Shown here: piece after piece, positions 16,406 through 25,328 of the stretch
Position numbering within the stretch: the first letter of the stretch is position 1
Layout of the letters: each line of letters opens with the position of its first letter
Source of the DNA: Nostoc sp. NMS9
Lineage (GTDB): Bacteria > Cyanobacteriota > Cyanobacteriia > Cyanobacteriales > Nostocaceae
Length of the DNA stretch: 64,000 bases
Direction: 5' to 3'
Assembly (NCBI RefSeq): GCF_017114995.1
Contig: NZ_JABXKL010000009.1
Span: 26,533 to 90,532 of the forward strand
Notes under the pieces: model-generated
Database searches by the model: none
Seen by the model: only the letters and a program-made list of their open reading frames with translations
Told to the model about the DNA's origin: nothing
Program-made: the position numbers and the translations under genes

Positions 16406-17222
16406 ATGACCTCTGTAAGCAATCCACCCAACGCCCTCACTCTTTTCCCCTTCCCCGATCATACTCAGCTTCCTGAGTCCGATGGTACTTTTGTGTTCGC
16501 GGAGCGTGCCGAAGGCAAGAACTGGCAAGAACATCCCCAAAGAAAGCATTTTACTAACTGACTCAATTACACCCATCCTCAAGCAATTAAATCCTGAAGG
16601 TGAATACTGTATAGGGCAGGACTTAGGCATTTACTGGCGCTTGACCGATCCCCCTGAAAAAGGCGCAGAAGCACCAGATTGGTTTTATGTACCGAATGTA
16701 CCGTTTTTGCTGAATGGACAAACTCGACGTTCTTATGTGTTGTGGCGAGAGTTTATTGCTCCGTTGATTGTCTTAGAATTTGTCTCTGGGGACGGTAATG
16801 AAGAACGAGATAAAACTCCTTTGAAGGGGAAATTTTGGATTTATGAGCAAGTCATTCGTCCTCCCTTCTACGGTATTTATGAAGTGAGTAAAGCCAGCCT
16901 AGAAGTTTATCATCTGATTGAAGGACAGTATCAGGTTTTACCAGCAAATGAACGAGGACATTATCCCATAGGCCCGTTAGAAGTTGAATTAGGTTTATGG
17001 GTAGGAGTTTATCAGAATGTGGAATTACCCTGGCTGCGTTGGTGGGATTTACAAGGTAATTTGTTGTTGAATGGCGATGAAAGAGCCGAACAGGAATCCC
17101 AAAGAGCCGAACAGGAATGTCAAAGAGCAGAACAGGAATCCCAAAGAGCAGAACAGGAATCCCAAAGAGCCGATCGCCTAGCTGCCCAATCGCGATCGCT
17201 AGGCGTTGAACCAGAAATCTGA
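16406..17222 (+). pseudogene. Uma2-family (DUF820) nuclease-like gene, frameshifted
   Basis: The natural start is ATG 16406 (MTSVSNPPNALTLFPFPDHT, typical of the family). That frame runs into TGA at 16559 after EHPQRKHFTN, whereas the conserved continuation (SILLTDSITPILKQLNPEG) is in the next frame. One extra base in the run CCCCAAAGAAAGC explains this. Just before it, about 24 bases resembling the gttcgcggagcgtgccgaag repeat are inserted in frame. The remainder looks intact: PDWFYVPNV, RSYVLWREF, then a C-terminal coiled coil of RAEQESQ heptads encoded by 21-bp repeats. The ORF track's 16482 start gives an unnatural N-terminus. Uma2 proteins belong to the PD-(D/E)XK superfamily. Confidence 0.7.
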
Positions 17223-17324
17223 TATCCTACTCGAATTGCGAATTAAAAAAGGGCTGGTGTAAAAGAGTCATCTGTGGCTTAATTTGTTTAGACACAAATT
17301 TTTACTGCTATCAGGGTAATCACG

Positions 17325-18497
17325 ATGACAAATAGACCTCCTTCCGAACCGGAGTCATCTCAAAAAACCGCCCTTGGCTTTGATGAATTTATAGCCATTC
17401 TGGTTGCCTTCGCCACTATCGGAGCGATTCTTTTTTGGTCATTGTCCCGCAGGGATTCTAGTTGGAACTTAAACGGGCTGCTGTTGCCTTCTTCCACTCC
17501 ATCTCCTAGTGTTCGACCAAATCCAGTATTGCCCTCTCCTACTGTCAAGGTAGAACCTTATGCAGTCCCCAACAACGTTTTGCCCTATTCTCCACCTGAA
17601 GCTGTTGTTGAACCCACAATACGTTCATTCCCAACTAACAGCGCAACTCCTTACCGCGCAATGTTACCATCTATTCTGGTAATCCCAACTCAATCCCCAC
17701 AACCACAAACACCTGTATCCTCTCCAACAGAACTTGAGTCATCACTCAAATCATCAGCGTTGCCTTTAGTAACTCCGGCAAAACCAAAATCAATCATTCC
17801 GCCGCCAATTGCATTTAACGATGTGCCCGATAACTTTTGGAGTCGGCGTTTTATAGACGTTCTTTCCGCCCGTGGGATTCTCAAAGGATTTCCTGATTAT
17901 TCTTTTAGACCAAATCAGCCTGTAAACCGCGCCGAATTTGCTGCCATACTAGAAAAAGCCTTTGACCAAGAACCGTCTAAGACTGCGATCGCATTTCAAG
18001 ATGTACCAACAAAATTCTGGGCAACTTCAGCAATTGACCAAGCCATCAGTGCCGGATTTCTCAAAGGCTACCCGAAAAAAACCTTCAAACCACAACAAAA
18101 TATTTCACGAGTGCAAGTTTTAGTTGCCCTTGTCAGTGGGTTGAATTTGAAAGCACCCACTTCCCCAAATCAGATTATCAGTGTCTATAAAGATGCTAAA
18201 GATATTCCGCCTTATGCTATCGGTAAAATCGCCGCTGCTACAACCAATGGTCTGGTAGTTAACTACCCAAATCCCCAAGTCCTCGATCCCAACAAAGTAG
18301 CTAGTCGGGCACAAGTGGCGGCGATGATTCATCAAGCTTTAGTAAAACGGGGCAAACTGGAGGCAATTACATCTCCTAATATAGTGCGTAGGGGTAGTCC
18401 GCCGCAGGTATCGCCTAAAATATCTCCAGAACTTCCACAGACCTCAAAACCGAACCCAAAAGTTAAATTGCCCACCGGAGGTTCGCCTCAACAATAA
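17325..18497 (+). CDS. S-layer homology (SLH) domain protein with membrane anchor
   Basis: 390 residues. A short cytosolic N-terminus is followed by one membrane helix (~22-42, DEFIAILVAFATIGAILFW), a long Pro/Ser/Thr-rich linker (~50-155) and three SLH modules at ~165-345 (DVPDNFWSRRFIDVLSARGI, the next DVPTKFWATSAIDQAISAGF, then KDAKDIPPYAIGKIAAATTN). The tail is again Pro-rich. In cyanobacteria SLH modules bind peptidoglycan-linked polymer, so this protein probably bridges inner membrane and cell wall. It is followed by a strong hairpin shared with the convergent CAAD gene. Confidence 0.9.
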   Translation: MTNRPPSEPESSQKTALGFDEFIAILVAFATIGAILFWSLSRRDSSWNLNGLLLPSSTPSPSVRPNPVLPSPTVKVEPYAVPNNVLPYSPPEAVVEPTIRSFPTNSATPYRAMLPSILVIPTQSPQPQTPVSSPTELESSLKSSALPLVTPAKPKSIIPPPIAFNDVPDNFWSRRFIDVLSARGILKGFPDYSFRPNQPVNRAEFAAILEKAFDQEPSKTAIAFQDVPTKFWATSAIDQAISAGFLKGYPKKTFKPQQNISRVQVLVALVSGLNLKAPTSPNQIISVYKDAKDIPPYAIGKIAAATTNGLVVNYPNPQVLDPNKVASRAQVAAMIHQALVKRGKLEAITSPNIVRRGSPPQVSPKISPELPQTSKPNPKVKLPTGGSPQQ

Positions 18498-18584
18498 TTA
18501 CTAATTCGTAATTCGTAATTCAACGCAGGGTCAAAGGAGCGAATTCTATACAAACTTTACTAACACTTCGTAGGCATTTTGAAA

Positions 18585-18619
18585 GAAGTCTGAACGCCGA
18601 CTTCCGGCATTCAGACTTC
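18585..18619. terminator. Hairpin between convergent genes
   Basis: GAAGTCTGAA and TTCAGACTTC arms with an inner GCCG/CGGC stem. It lies between the ends of the SLH (+) and CAAD (-) genes and could serve both. No clear T tract, so it may also be a repeat. Confidence 0.5.
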
Positions 18620-18663
18620 GGTGATTTGGAATTAGAGCGTACTTCTACATAGGAGCAAGCTAC

Positions 18664-18684
18664 GCGTAGCGTCTCGTAGAGAAG
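18664..18684. repeat. Dispersed short repeat (family C)
   Basis: gcgtagcgtctcgtagagaa(g), identical to the core at 10740-10760. Located just beyond the CAAD stop codon. Confidence 0.75.
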
Positions 18685-18697
18685 CGATAATTAGATA

Positions 18698-19141
18698 TTA
18701 AGCTTCTGGAATTTGTTTACCGACAACTTGTGATTTAAGAGTGGTGATTTCACTAGTTAACTCTTTCCTGGTTGAGGCTTTGAGTAAATAGCGGTAAACA
18801 AACCAGGCAGAGTAACCAATACCAATCAACTCAAAAGTAGGTGCTACCAAAGGGATATCATTCAAAGCATCTAATATTGCCAAGAGTACTTTAACGGCAA
18901 CAATTGATCCTACAATTAAACCAACTGTTACCAGGGGTTGCTTATATTGATTAAAGAAGCTCCCCAGATAATCTGGTAATGTTGCTAAAAAGGTAGAAAT
19001 TTGCTCCCCGTATTTTAGCCATTCGTCTTGAGACTGTGCCGGAGGCTGGAGTTTGGTGATGGTTCCCGTTTGGTTGTTGATCTCTGCCACTGTAGTCTCT
19101 TTAGATGCGGTTTCGGTAAATTCTTGTTCTGGCATTTTCAC
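18698..19141 (-). CDS. CAAD-domain thylakoid membrane protein (CURT1-like)
   Basis: 147 residues. The N-terminal ~50 residues are polar; two membrane helices follow (~70-92, LVTVGLIVGSIVAVKVLLAI, and ~100-120, FELIGIGYSAWFVYRYLL), then a short amphipathic tail. This is the cyanobacterial aminoacyl-tRNA-synthetase-appended domain in stand-alone form. Relatives in plants are the CURT1 thylakoid-curvature proteins, so a role in shaping thylakoids is likely. Transcribed towards the SLH gene. Confidence 0.88.
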   Translation of the reverse strand: MKMPEQEFTETASKETTVAEINNQTGTITKLQPPAQSQDEWLKYGEQISTFLATLPDYLGSFFNQYKQPLVTVGLIVGSIVAVKVLLAILDALNDIPLVAPTFELIGIGYSAWFVYRYLLKASTRKELTSEITTLKSQVVGKQIPEA

Positions 19142-20095
19142 TCCTATTAATTTGACAGTTGAGTTTTTCTAATCCTGGATAATTACAACCAAAAGGTTGT
19201 TGATTAGGTAATGTACTTGTGCATCAGTACAATTTGGTGAAAGGCACAAAAAGATTTTAGTGTCCTATAACCATAGTTGCCCGGTACTATCTACTGCATC
19301 AACTACAAGGTAGACAGTCAGTAGGAGGATAGAACTCAGAAGGCAGCAGGATGTATTATAATCAACTTCCTGAGTTCTATTTTTGGAATCAACTGGAATC
19401 CTCAGGTTGTGATTATCCGATTCCGTCTCATTTGCTCATAATCGTACTAAATCTAAGTACAAATCATGCAAAAATCAATCCACTTCTCATTTATATAAGC
19501 CTAGAAGCCGATTTTATCTGATATTAAAGCTATCTTAAGCCGCGTTCGTCAATTAAGGCATTCGTATTGATTTTAATACGTAATAAAAATTTTTGTGTGT
19601 TCATATAGACTAGACTTTTAACCTATTTTATGATATGTCTGCCTGGATGAGGGAAAAATAATCAATGCCCAATATCCAATGCCCCATCCCCAACAAGTAT
19701 CAAACCTTTTGTTTTTTTCCTGATTGTATTAATTTTATAGAGAAGCAGTAAGGTAGAGCAGTGGCGTAAGCGATCGCAAGAACTCATTGCTTGCTATCAA
19801 CTGCATACTGTAGAAAGTAGTGTAGTAAGGAGAAAAAGCTCTCAGGCGGGTCTTTAGTGCAGGAAACTATATCGTTGCTCCTAAAAAAAGTGAATTATAT
19901 TAAATTTAGTAATTATACTTATTAATTTTGTTGTAAAATTTACTTATATAATCTAAGTGATGCTAATTATCTAGCAAGCAATGATTTGCTCTTGCGATAA
20001 AAGAAGATAATGTAGATGTTAATGACTAAATTAAAGTATTTTGACAATCTAGACTAATTTGATTATTTTTGCGGGAAGGCAAGGAGGTTTGAGAA
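19142..20095. other. 954-base gap between CAAD and a histidine kinase
   Basis: No protein gene seen. It contains a terminator-like hairpin at 19331-19378, CCCAATG-type short repeats near 19665-19700 and long AT-rich stretches. Must hold the promoters of both divergent neighbours. Space enough for a small RNA ending at the hairpin. Confidence 0.5.
19331..19378 (+). terminator. Orphan terminator-like hairpin
   Basis: AGAACTCAG and CTGAGTTCT arms around a 30-base loop, followed by ATTTTTGG on the plus strand. No plus-strand gene lies before it, so it could close a short untranslated RNA. Confidence 0.4.
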
Positions 20096-21814
20096 ATGCC
20101 AACTCAAAAGCCAACCCCTATCTACAGCAGTTCAGAAAGCAAAAAAGTGTCAGCCGAAGAGCCATCGACAGACGAACTCCCAACTATAGAATTTCCTTCA
20201 CGAGGGAAACTCAAAGCTAGTTCTTGGCGTATCCATCAAAAAATTGGCTATGGGTACTTTGTAGCTATTGGAATTGGCTTTTTTGGCTCACTGACTGGGT
20301 TGGTGATTGCTAATTACTACCGGGGAAGGGAAGTTAGACAATTCAATCAAGCTTATGAACAAGGACAACTACTGAGTAATTATAAAGATGCAGTAGTAGG
20401 GGCGCAATTACATAGTTCTAACCTAGTTGCTGTATTAGAAAATTCACAACAACTGCAAAGCAAAAAAGCTGATTTTCTGAAGAATGTTGAAAAAGCCAAG
20501 CAACTAGAGTCAAAAATTGGCGGATTTCTCGATACTAAACCTAAAAGACTAGCAGCAACAAGTTCGACTTTACAGACGTTATTGCTGGATTATAAGACTA
20601 ATTTAAAAGCCTACGTTGACCAAATCGAGGTCGTCTTACAGAAAATTGACTCCCCAAAAGTACAGCCTCAGAAGATTTCCTCTGCCCGATCGCAGTTATT
20701 AACAATAATGCGTGGTGAAACAGCCATGCGGCTAGACCAGCTTTCTCAAAACTTGACTAACATTCTGCAAACTGCTGAAGATCAAGAGCAAGAAAGGCAA
20801 AAAGCCGTTGAGCAGGCGAGAATAGTTGAGCGATTTATCGTGATTGTGAGTATGCTAGTTTCGGTAGTGATCGCAGCTATTGTAGCTTGGCGTACCAGTC
20901 GAGCGATCGCTGAACCAGTTATCACTGTAACCCAAGTAGCTGAACAAGTTGCAAGGAAACATAATTTCGATTTGAGAGCGCCCGTCACCACTGAAGATGA
21001 AATTGGCTTACTCGCCAAATCTCTAAATCGTCTGATTGAGCGCGTATCTGAGCGAACAAAAGAACTACAACAAGCTAAAGAATTAGCCGAAGCTGCTAGC
21101 AAAGCAAAAAGCGTATTTTTGGCCAATGTCAGCCACGAATTACGCACACCATTAAATGCTGTCATTGGCTTAAGCCAACTACTAGAAGACGACGCTACCG
21201 ATCTTGGTTTATCGGCAGATTTTATCACAGATTTAGAAACAATTAACGCTGCTGGTAAGCATCTACTGCACTTGATTAACGAAATCCTCGACTTGTCAAA
21301 AATTGAAGCGGGGAAAATGACCCTGTATCCTGAGACATTCGAGATTGCAACGCTGATTCATAACGTTGTCCTCACAGTCAAACCAGCTATAGAAAAAAAT
21401 GCCAATGTTTTAGAAGTAGATTTTGATGAGCAACTTGGCACCATGTACGCCGATCAAACTAGGATGCGGCAGGTTTTGTTAAACTTACTCAGCAACGCCA
21501 GTAAATTTACTACAAACGGCAAGGTGACGCTGACAGTCTACAGAGAAAAGGATGAATTTCGACTGGAGGCTCCTTTGGGCAGCATTATTTTCACCGTTAC
21601 CGACACAGGTATCGGTATGTCTAACCATCAACAGCAGCAGTTATTTCAACCTTTTACACAAGGTGATACCTCAACTACGAAAAAGTATGGAGGTACGGGA
21701 CTGGGGTTGGCAATTAGCCGCCACTTTTGCCAGATGATGGGTGGTGAAATTATTGTCAAAAGTCAGCCAGGAATTGGTTCTACTTTCACTATTCGTCTGC
21801 CAATGACTGTGTAG
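20096..21814 (+). CDS. Membrane sensor histidine kinase
   Basis: 572 residues. Basic N-terminus, membrane helix ~50-72, a periplasmic helical region (~73-245) like four-helix-bundle sensors, second helix ~250-270 ([17 protein letters not shown]), HAMP ~272-325, a coiled coil rich in Ala/Glu, then HisKA with the H-box [18 protein letters not shown]. The ATPase domain has [12 protein letters not shown] (N-box), DTGIGM (G1) and [10 protein letters not shown] (G2), so it looks active. There is no receiver domain and no adjacent regulator. An IS630 remnant abuts its stop codon two bases downstream. Confidence 0.92.
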   Translation: MPTQKPTPIYSSSESKKVSAEEPSTDELPTIEFPSRGKLKASSWRIHQKIGYGYFVAIGIGFFGSLTGLVIANYYRGREVRQFNQAYEQGQLLSNYKDAVVGAQLHSSNLVAVLENSQQLQSKKADFLKNVEKAKQLESKIGGFLDTKPKRLAATSSTLQTLLLDYKTNLKAYVDQIEVVLQKIDSPKVQPQKISSARSQLLTIMRGETAMRLDQLSQNLTNILQTAEDQEQERQKAVEQARIVERFIVIVSMLVSVVIAAIVAWRTSRAIAEPVITVTQVAEQVARKHNFDLRAPVTTEDEIGLLAKSLNRLIERVSERTKELQQAKELAEAASKAKSVFLANVSHELRTPLNAVIGLSQLLEDDATDLGLSADFITDLETINAAGKHLLHLINEILDLSKIEAGKMTLYPETFEIATLIHNVVLTVKPAIEKNANVLEVDFDEQLGTMYADQTRMRQVLLNLLSNASKFTTNGKVTLTVYREKDEFRLEAPLGSIIFTVTDTGIGMSNHQQQQLFQPFTQGDTSTTKKYGGTGLGLAISRHFCQMMGGEIIVKSQPGIGSTFTIRLPMTV

Positions 21815-21828
21815 GATTACAGCAATTT

Positions 21829-22488
21829 TCAGGTAAATAGACCACAGTGATTAAACCAACTGAAGGCATCATCTTCGGTAATGTAATTGACAGCAACAGC
21901 CATTGCTTGGTCGAGTGATTCGGTGGTGCGTGCCTCACAAGAACGGAGAAATTGCTTCAGTTTCGACCAACACAGTTCTATAGGAGATAAATCTGGAGAG
22001 TAAGGGGGCAAAAACTTGACTTTTGCACCGACGGACTCAATTGCAACCCTTACACGTTCGGCGTGATGAACTTTCAGGTTATCCATGACGACAATGGCCC
22101 CTTTCCACAACTGAGGTGCTAAGACTTGAGTGACATAAGTGAGAAATACTTCAGTATTTATACTTCCTAGCACAGTCATTGCTGCAATCAGTCCATCAAG
22201 GTTTAAAGCACCAACTAAAGAAACGTTTCCGCCCTTGCTTCCAGGTATACTACCAACCGCTCGTTCACCATCTACTGCTCTGGCGAACAACCCGCGCAGC
22301 GATTGATAAATTTAATCCCGCTTCATCGACAAATATGAGGTTTCGGACATCAATCTTATCTAAAGTTCGGCGATAATCATGCCTTAACTCTTGCACTCGC
22401 GGGGTATCTTGCTCTCTAGCATAAAGACTTTTTTTTTAGACGTAAGCGTAATTTTTCGACCGCACGATGCATTGTTGTAATACTCAGA
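21829..22488 (-). pseudogene. IS630-family transposase, 5'-truncated and frameshifted
   Basis: The intact-looking 3' part (153 codons, ends FNHCGLFT) has the DDE-type motifs VVMDNLKVHH and PPYSPDLSPIELCWSKLK. Upstream, the family sequence continues in other frames: NLIFVDEAGLNLSIAAR joins it only after a one-base shift near CGCGGGTTG, and TMHRAVEKLRL is separated by another shift beside a run of nine A. The N-terminal third is absent. At least two frameshifts plus truncation make it non-functional. Confidence 0.85.
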
Positions 22489-22796
22489 TTACAGCAATTT
22501 TCATGTATTTGAACCACATCTGTCGTAAGGGCACAGCAATGCTCATTGGTGTCAACTTAACGTAAAAACCAGTCTAGACATAGCTTTGAGAGATTGTCTC
22601 GTTGTCTCGTTCCCCTGCTCCGACTGGGAATGCCGTCCTAGAGGCTCCGCCTCTAGACTTGCGGCAGAGCCGCAATGATGTGCATTTCCAGCAAGAGGCT
22701 GGAAACGAGGTTTGAAAAGGGTTTCAGCTTAAGTTGACACCAATGAGCAATGCTGTGCCCCTACCGCGTGGTCTATTTACCTGAAAATAGCTGTAA
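22489..22796. mobile_element. MITE derived from the IS630 ends, interrupted by another element
   Basis: Starts with TTACAGCAATTTTCATGTAT, a diverged copy of the IS end, and finishes with the right IS end. Inside these lie GTAAGGGCACAGCAATGCT and its inverse, a hairpin that was split by the 202-bp insertion at 22544-22745. A second, uninterrupted member of the family is at 25036-25129. Confidence 0.65.
22544..22745. mobile_element. 202-bp non-autonomous element with 9-bp target duplication
   Basis: Perfect 17-base terminal inverted repeats (CATTGGTGTCAACTTAA) flanked on both sides by AGCAATGCT, which reads as a nine-base target-site duplication in the MITE hairpin. The inside has no ORF and contains hairpins of the GAGGCTCCGCCTC and CCAGCAAGAGGCTGG kind. 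The mobilising transposase family is not identified; 9-bp duplications occur in several DDE families. Confidence 0.75.
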
Positions 22797-22860
22797 GTCC
22801 CCTTGTCTCCTTGTCTCCTCTGCTCCCCTGCTCCCCCTGATCTAAGAATCCTCTGCCGAA

Positions 22861-23574
22861 TTAAGTGATAATAGTCACCCTACCTGTATCTAAATCGTAA
22901 CGACCCCCGACAATTTTCAATTTGCCTGACTCCACCTGCTTAGTTAAAAGCTTTGAGTGCTTCAATCGTTCAATTTGATATTGCACATTTGCCACCACAG
23001 CATTTTCAACTGCATCACCCGGCTGACCCTTGACCTTTTCCACTGCTGGCTTAATTGCCTTAACAAAAGTACTAATATCACCAAGCAACGATTCGTTTTG
23101 TACAGCGGCAGTTACAGCCCCACAACGCTCATGACCCATCACCATCAGCAGTGGAGAACCTAACAAGACAACCGCATATTCAATACTGCCAATCGCTTCA
23201 TGTGTAGCAATATTTCCGGCAATCCGAACATCAAAGATGTCCCCAATGCCTTGATCGAAAACAATTTCTGCGGGTACTCGTGAATCCGCACAACTAAGAA
23301 TAGTTGCAAATGGATGTTGAGCTTGAGCAACTTCCTGCAACCGCAGCGCAGATTGATCCGGGTATTGGGGATGATGATCAAGAAACCGCTGATTTCCCTC
23401 TATCAGCTTTTGTAAGGCTGCATCGGGACTGAGGGATTCAGGAGAAGTTGAGGGGATTTCGGCAGCTTTCGCCTGTTCAACTTGCCAGAGGAAATCGCTG
23501 GCAGATAGCATTATTCCAAATGCCCCAGTCATTCCTAACTTCAAAAAGTCACGACGTTCCATGAAATGCTTCAT
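22861..23574 (-). CDS. Beta-carbonic anhydrase with Tat-type leader
   Basis: 237 residues from ATG 23574 (AGGAGAG upstream); a second ATG at 23562 gives MERRDFLKLG. The leader has the twin-arginine pattern RRDFLKL, a hydrophobic core and an AKAAEIP cleavage-like region, so export across the plasma or thylakoid membrane is likely. The enzyme part carries the beta-class zinc motifs SCADSRV (Cys and Asp/Arg dyad) and GHERCGAV (His, Cys). It interconverts CO2 and bicarbonate. It is the last gene of the sbtA-sbtB cluster, 16 bases after the sbtB stop, which supports a joint role in inorganic carbon uptake. Similar exported beta enzymes have been called EcaB. Confidence 0.9.
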   Translation of the reverse strand: MKHFMERRDFLKLGMTGAFGIMLSASDFLWQVEQAKAAEIPSTSPESLSPDAALQKLIEGNQRFLDHHPQYPDQSALRLQEVAQAQHPFATILSCADSRVPAEIVFDQGIGDIFDVRIAGNIATHEAIGSIEYAVVLLGSPLLMVMGHERCGAVTAAVQNESLLGDISTFVKAIKPAVEKVKGQPGDAVENAVVANVQYQIERLKHSKLLTKQVESGKLKIVGGRYDLDTGRVTIIT

Positions 23575-23590
23575 TGAATTTATCACTCTC

Positions 23591-23902
23591 CTACATCGAC
23601 GCAACACATCTGACAGAGCGAATCTCCATCACATCGGAAACGTAGCAAGTACCTCCGAACTTATTAAGGAGTGGTTTGATATTTTCGACAACAGGCTTGA
23701 GTTGTTCTGGCATACAAAACGCGAGGATGTAAACATTATCAAGCATGGTCATGTCTAAATCTTCTGTCGTTCCTCGTAATCCTTTACCAGCAACATTTCG
23801 GATTATGGCATGGTTATGTACACCCGACTTGTCTAATTTATCTAAAATTTTGGCAAGCTCAAAGGAGTTGGCGATAATTTCTATCTTTTTAACTACGTGC
23901 AT
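23591..23902 (-). CDS. sbtB: SbtB, PII-like regulator of bicarbonate transport
   Basis: 103 residues from ATG 23902; the track start lies inside sbtA. The sequence follows SbtB closely: KKIEIIANSFELAKILDKLD at the start, VAGKGLRGTTEDLDMTMLDN for the T-loop region and GGTCYVSDVMEIRSVRCVAS at the end. SbtB is a trimeric PII-like protein that senses adenine nucleotides, including cAMP, and binds SbtA. The gene begins four bases after the sbtA stop codon and is followed by the carbonic anhydrase gene, so the three are probably one transcript. Confidence 0.93.
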   Translation of the reverse strand: MHVVKKIEIIANSFELAKILDKLDKSGVHNHAIIRNVAGKGLRGTTEDLDMTMLDNVYILAFCMPEQLKPVVENIKPLLNKFGGTCYVSDVMEIRSVRCVASM

Positions 23903-23906
23903 ATTC

Positions 23907-24881
23907 TTACCTCCAAAATAGGTTAATTCCGTAGAGATATAACGGAATTCCCACAATAATATTGAATGGAAATGTCACTGCTAGAGCGGTGGAAACATAG
24001 AGGCTGGGATTTGCTTCTGGTACAGTCATCCGCATCGCCGCTGGGACAGCAATGTAAGAAGCACTGGCACACAATACAGCGAATAACAGCGCATCTCCGC
24101 GAGGCATACCGATCAATTTGGCAATCACCAACCCAATGCCTGCATTGAGTATTGGAATTAGTATGGCAAATAAAATTAGGAAAACTCCGGTTTTTTGCAA
24201 GTCTTTAATTCTTCTGGCAGCGACTAGTCCCATGTCGAGTAAAAAGAAGGTGAGAACGCCATAAAACAACCCTTGAGTAAAGGGTTCTAATACGTGCCAA
24301 CCGCGTTCTCCTGTCAAGACACCTATTAATAGACTACCGACTAGGAGAAAAACTGAACTATTAAGAAATGCTTCTTGCAAAACTTCCGGCCACGAAAAGT
24401 CCCGCTTTCCATCGGCGGTGAATATATTCACCAAAATTAGACCAACTATAATCGCTGGGGATTCCATGAGCGCAAGAGCTGCCACCATGTAACCATCAAA
24501 AGTAATACCAAGCTCAGTTAAAAAAGCACTAGCCGTGATGAAAGTGACGGCACTAATAGAGCCGTAGGTTGCTGCGATCGCAGCAGCATCGTAAGTATCC
24601 AGTTTCAACCTTAAAATAAAAAAGGTGTAAATTGGAACAAGGCAAGCCATCATCATTGCTGCCACGAGTGTTAGAACTACTTCCTGAGTGATGCCACTTT
24701 TGATTAGTTCTACCCCTCCCTTAAAACCAATGGCAAACAGTAGGTACAGCGAAAAGAGTTTGGGCATTGGTGCGGGAATTTCCAGATCGGACTTGACAAA
24801 AACAGCAGTCATGCCTAAAAAGAAAAACAGGATTGGCGGATTCAAAATGTTGGATACAATTAAGCTAACATCCATATCCAC
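23907..24881 (-). CDS. sbtA: SbtA, sodium-dependent bicarbonate transporter
   Basis: 324 residues with about ten membrane helices. Typical segments are NPPILFFFLGMTAVFVKSDL, YLLFAIGFKGGVELIKSG and TYGSISAVTFITASAFL. SbtA is the high-affinity Na+/HCO3- symporter of the plasma membrane and part of the CO2-concentrating mechanism. First gene of the sbtA-sbtB-carbonic anhydrase cluster. It is often induced by low CO2 through CcmR/NdhR-type regulators, but I did not find a certain operator in the upstream 150 bases. Confidence 0.93.
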   Translation of the reverse strand: MDMDVSLIVSNILNPPILFFFLGMTAVFVKSDLEIPAPMPKLFSLYLLFAIGFKGGVELIKSGITQEVVLTLVAAMMMACLVPIYTFFILRLKLDTYDAAAIAATYGSISAVTFITASAFLTELGITFDGYMVAALALMESPAIIVGLILVNIFTADGKRDFSWPEVLQEAFLNSSVFLLVGSLLIGVLTGERGWHVLEPFTQGLFYGVLTFFLLDMGLVAARRIKDLQKTGVFLILFAILIPILNAGIGLVIAKLIGMPRGDALLFAVLCASASYIAVPAAMRMTVPEANPSLYVSTALAVTFPFNIIVGIPLYLYGINLFWR

Positions 24882-25328
24882 TCCTCCTTGTATTGGTTAA
24901 ACCTGAAATTAAAGAAATTTTTCATCTTTAAAAATTTAACGGTTGAATCATGATGTATCGTGTATTGCTACCCTATGTCAATTGGGTACTCAAGGAGTGA
25001 ATAGTCCGATTGGTGACAAGACTCTTGGTTAGGTATTACAGCGTTTTTCACTTCAATAAACCACGGGCTAGGGAACATTGCGGTGTCCCTACGAAAATCC
25101 GTAGTTAAATTAACTGAAAATAGCTGTGAAGCTCTGTTAACAACAGAACAAGTGAGAGCTTGCCCAGTATTTTTATGATATTTGATTCCCCGTCGCTGAT
25201 TTTACGACAGAACGTGCAGGAATAACTCGTGGCTAACCTATCTACGTAGAAAAATTAACGTATTGTCGGGGCAATTTATGAATTGCCACCACGACACAAA
25301 TCTTGTCTAAATCCCAGTATTTTTTGAT
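24882..25328. other. 447-base gap upstream of sbtA
   Basis: Contains the sbtA promoter region next to 24882 and a MITE copy at 25036-25129. The rest shows no gene. Confidence 0.5.
25036..25129. mobile_element. MITE, uninterrupted copy of the IS630-end family
   Basis: Begins TTACAGCGTTTTTCACTTCA and ends with AACTGAAAATAGCTGTGA, inverted ends like those at 22489 and 22796. The centre is a hairpin (CTAGGGAACATTGCGGTGTCCCTA split by a short loop), matching the GGGCACAGCAATGCTGTGCCC core of the other copy. About 94 bases, no coding capacity. Confidence 0.65.

Larger units (their letters stand above)
21817..22796 (-). mobile_element. IS630-family element remnant with matching terminal repeats
   Basis: The ends 21817-21845 and 22768-22796 are 29-base inverted repeats (start TTACAGC, inner end AATAGACCAC) with one mismatch. 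Both begin with TA, in keeping with the TA target of the IS630/Tc1 group. Inside are a degenerate transposase (21829-22488), an additional direct copy of the end at 22489-22517, and a second small element at 22544-22745. Not autonomous in this state. Confidence 0.8.

Noticed and set aside
22861-23607. Longer carbonic anhydrase start at 23607
   Set aside because: It would overlap the end of sbtB and put basic residues without a ribosome-binding site before the twin-arginine leader.
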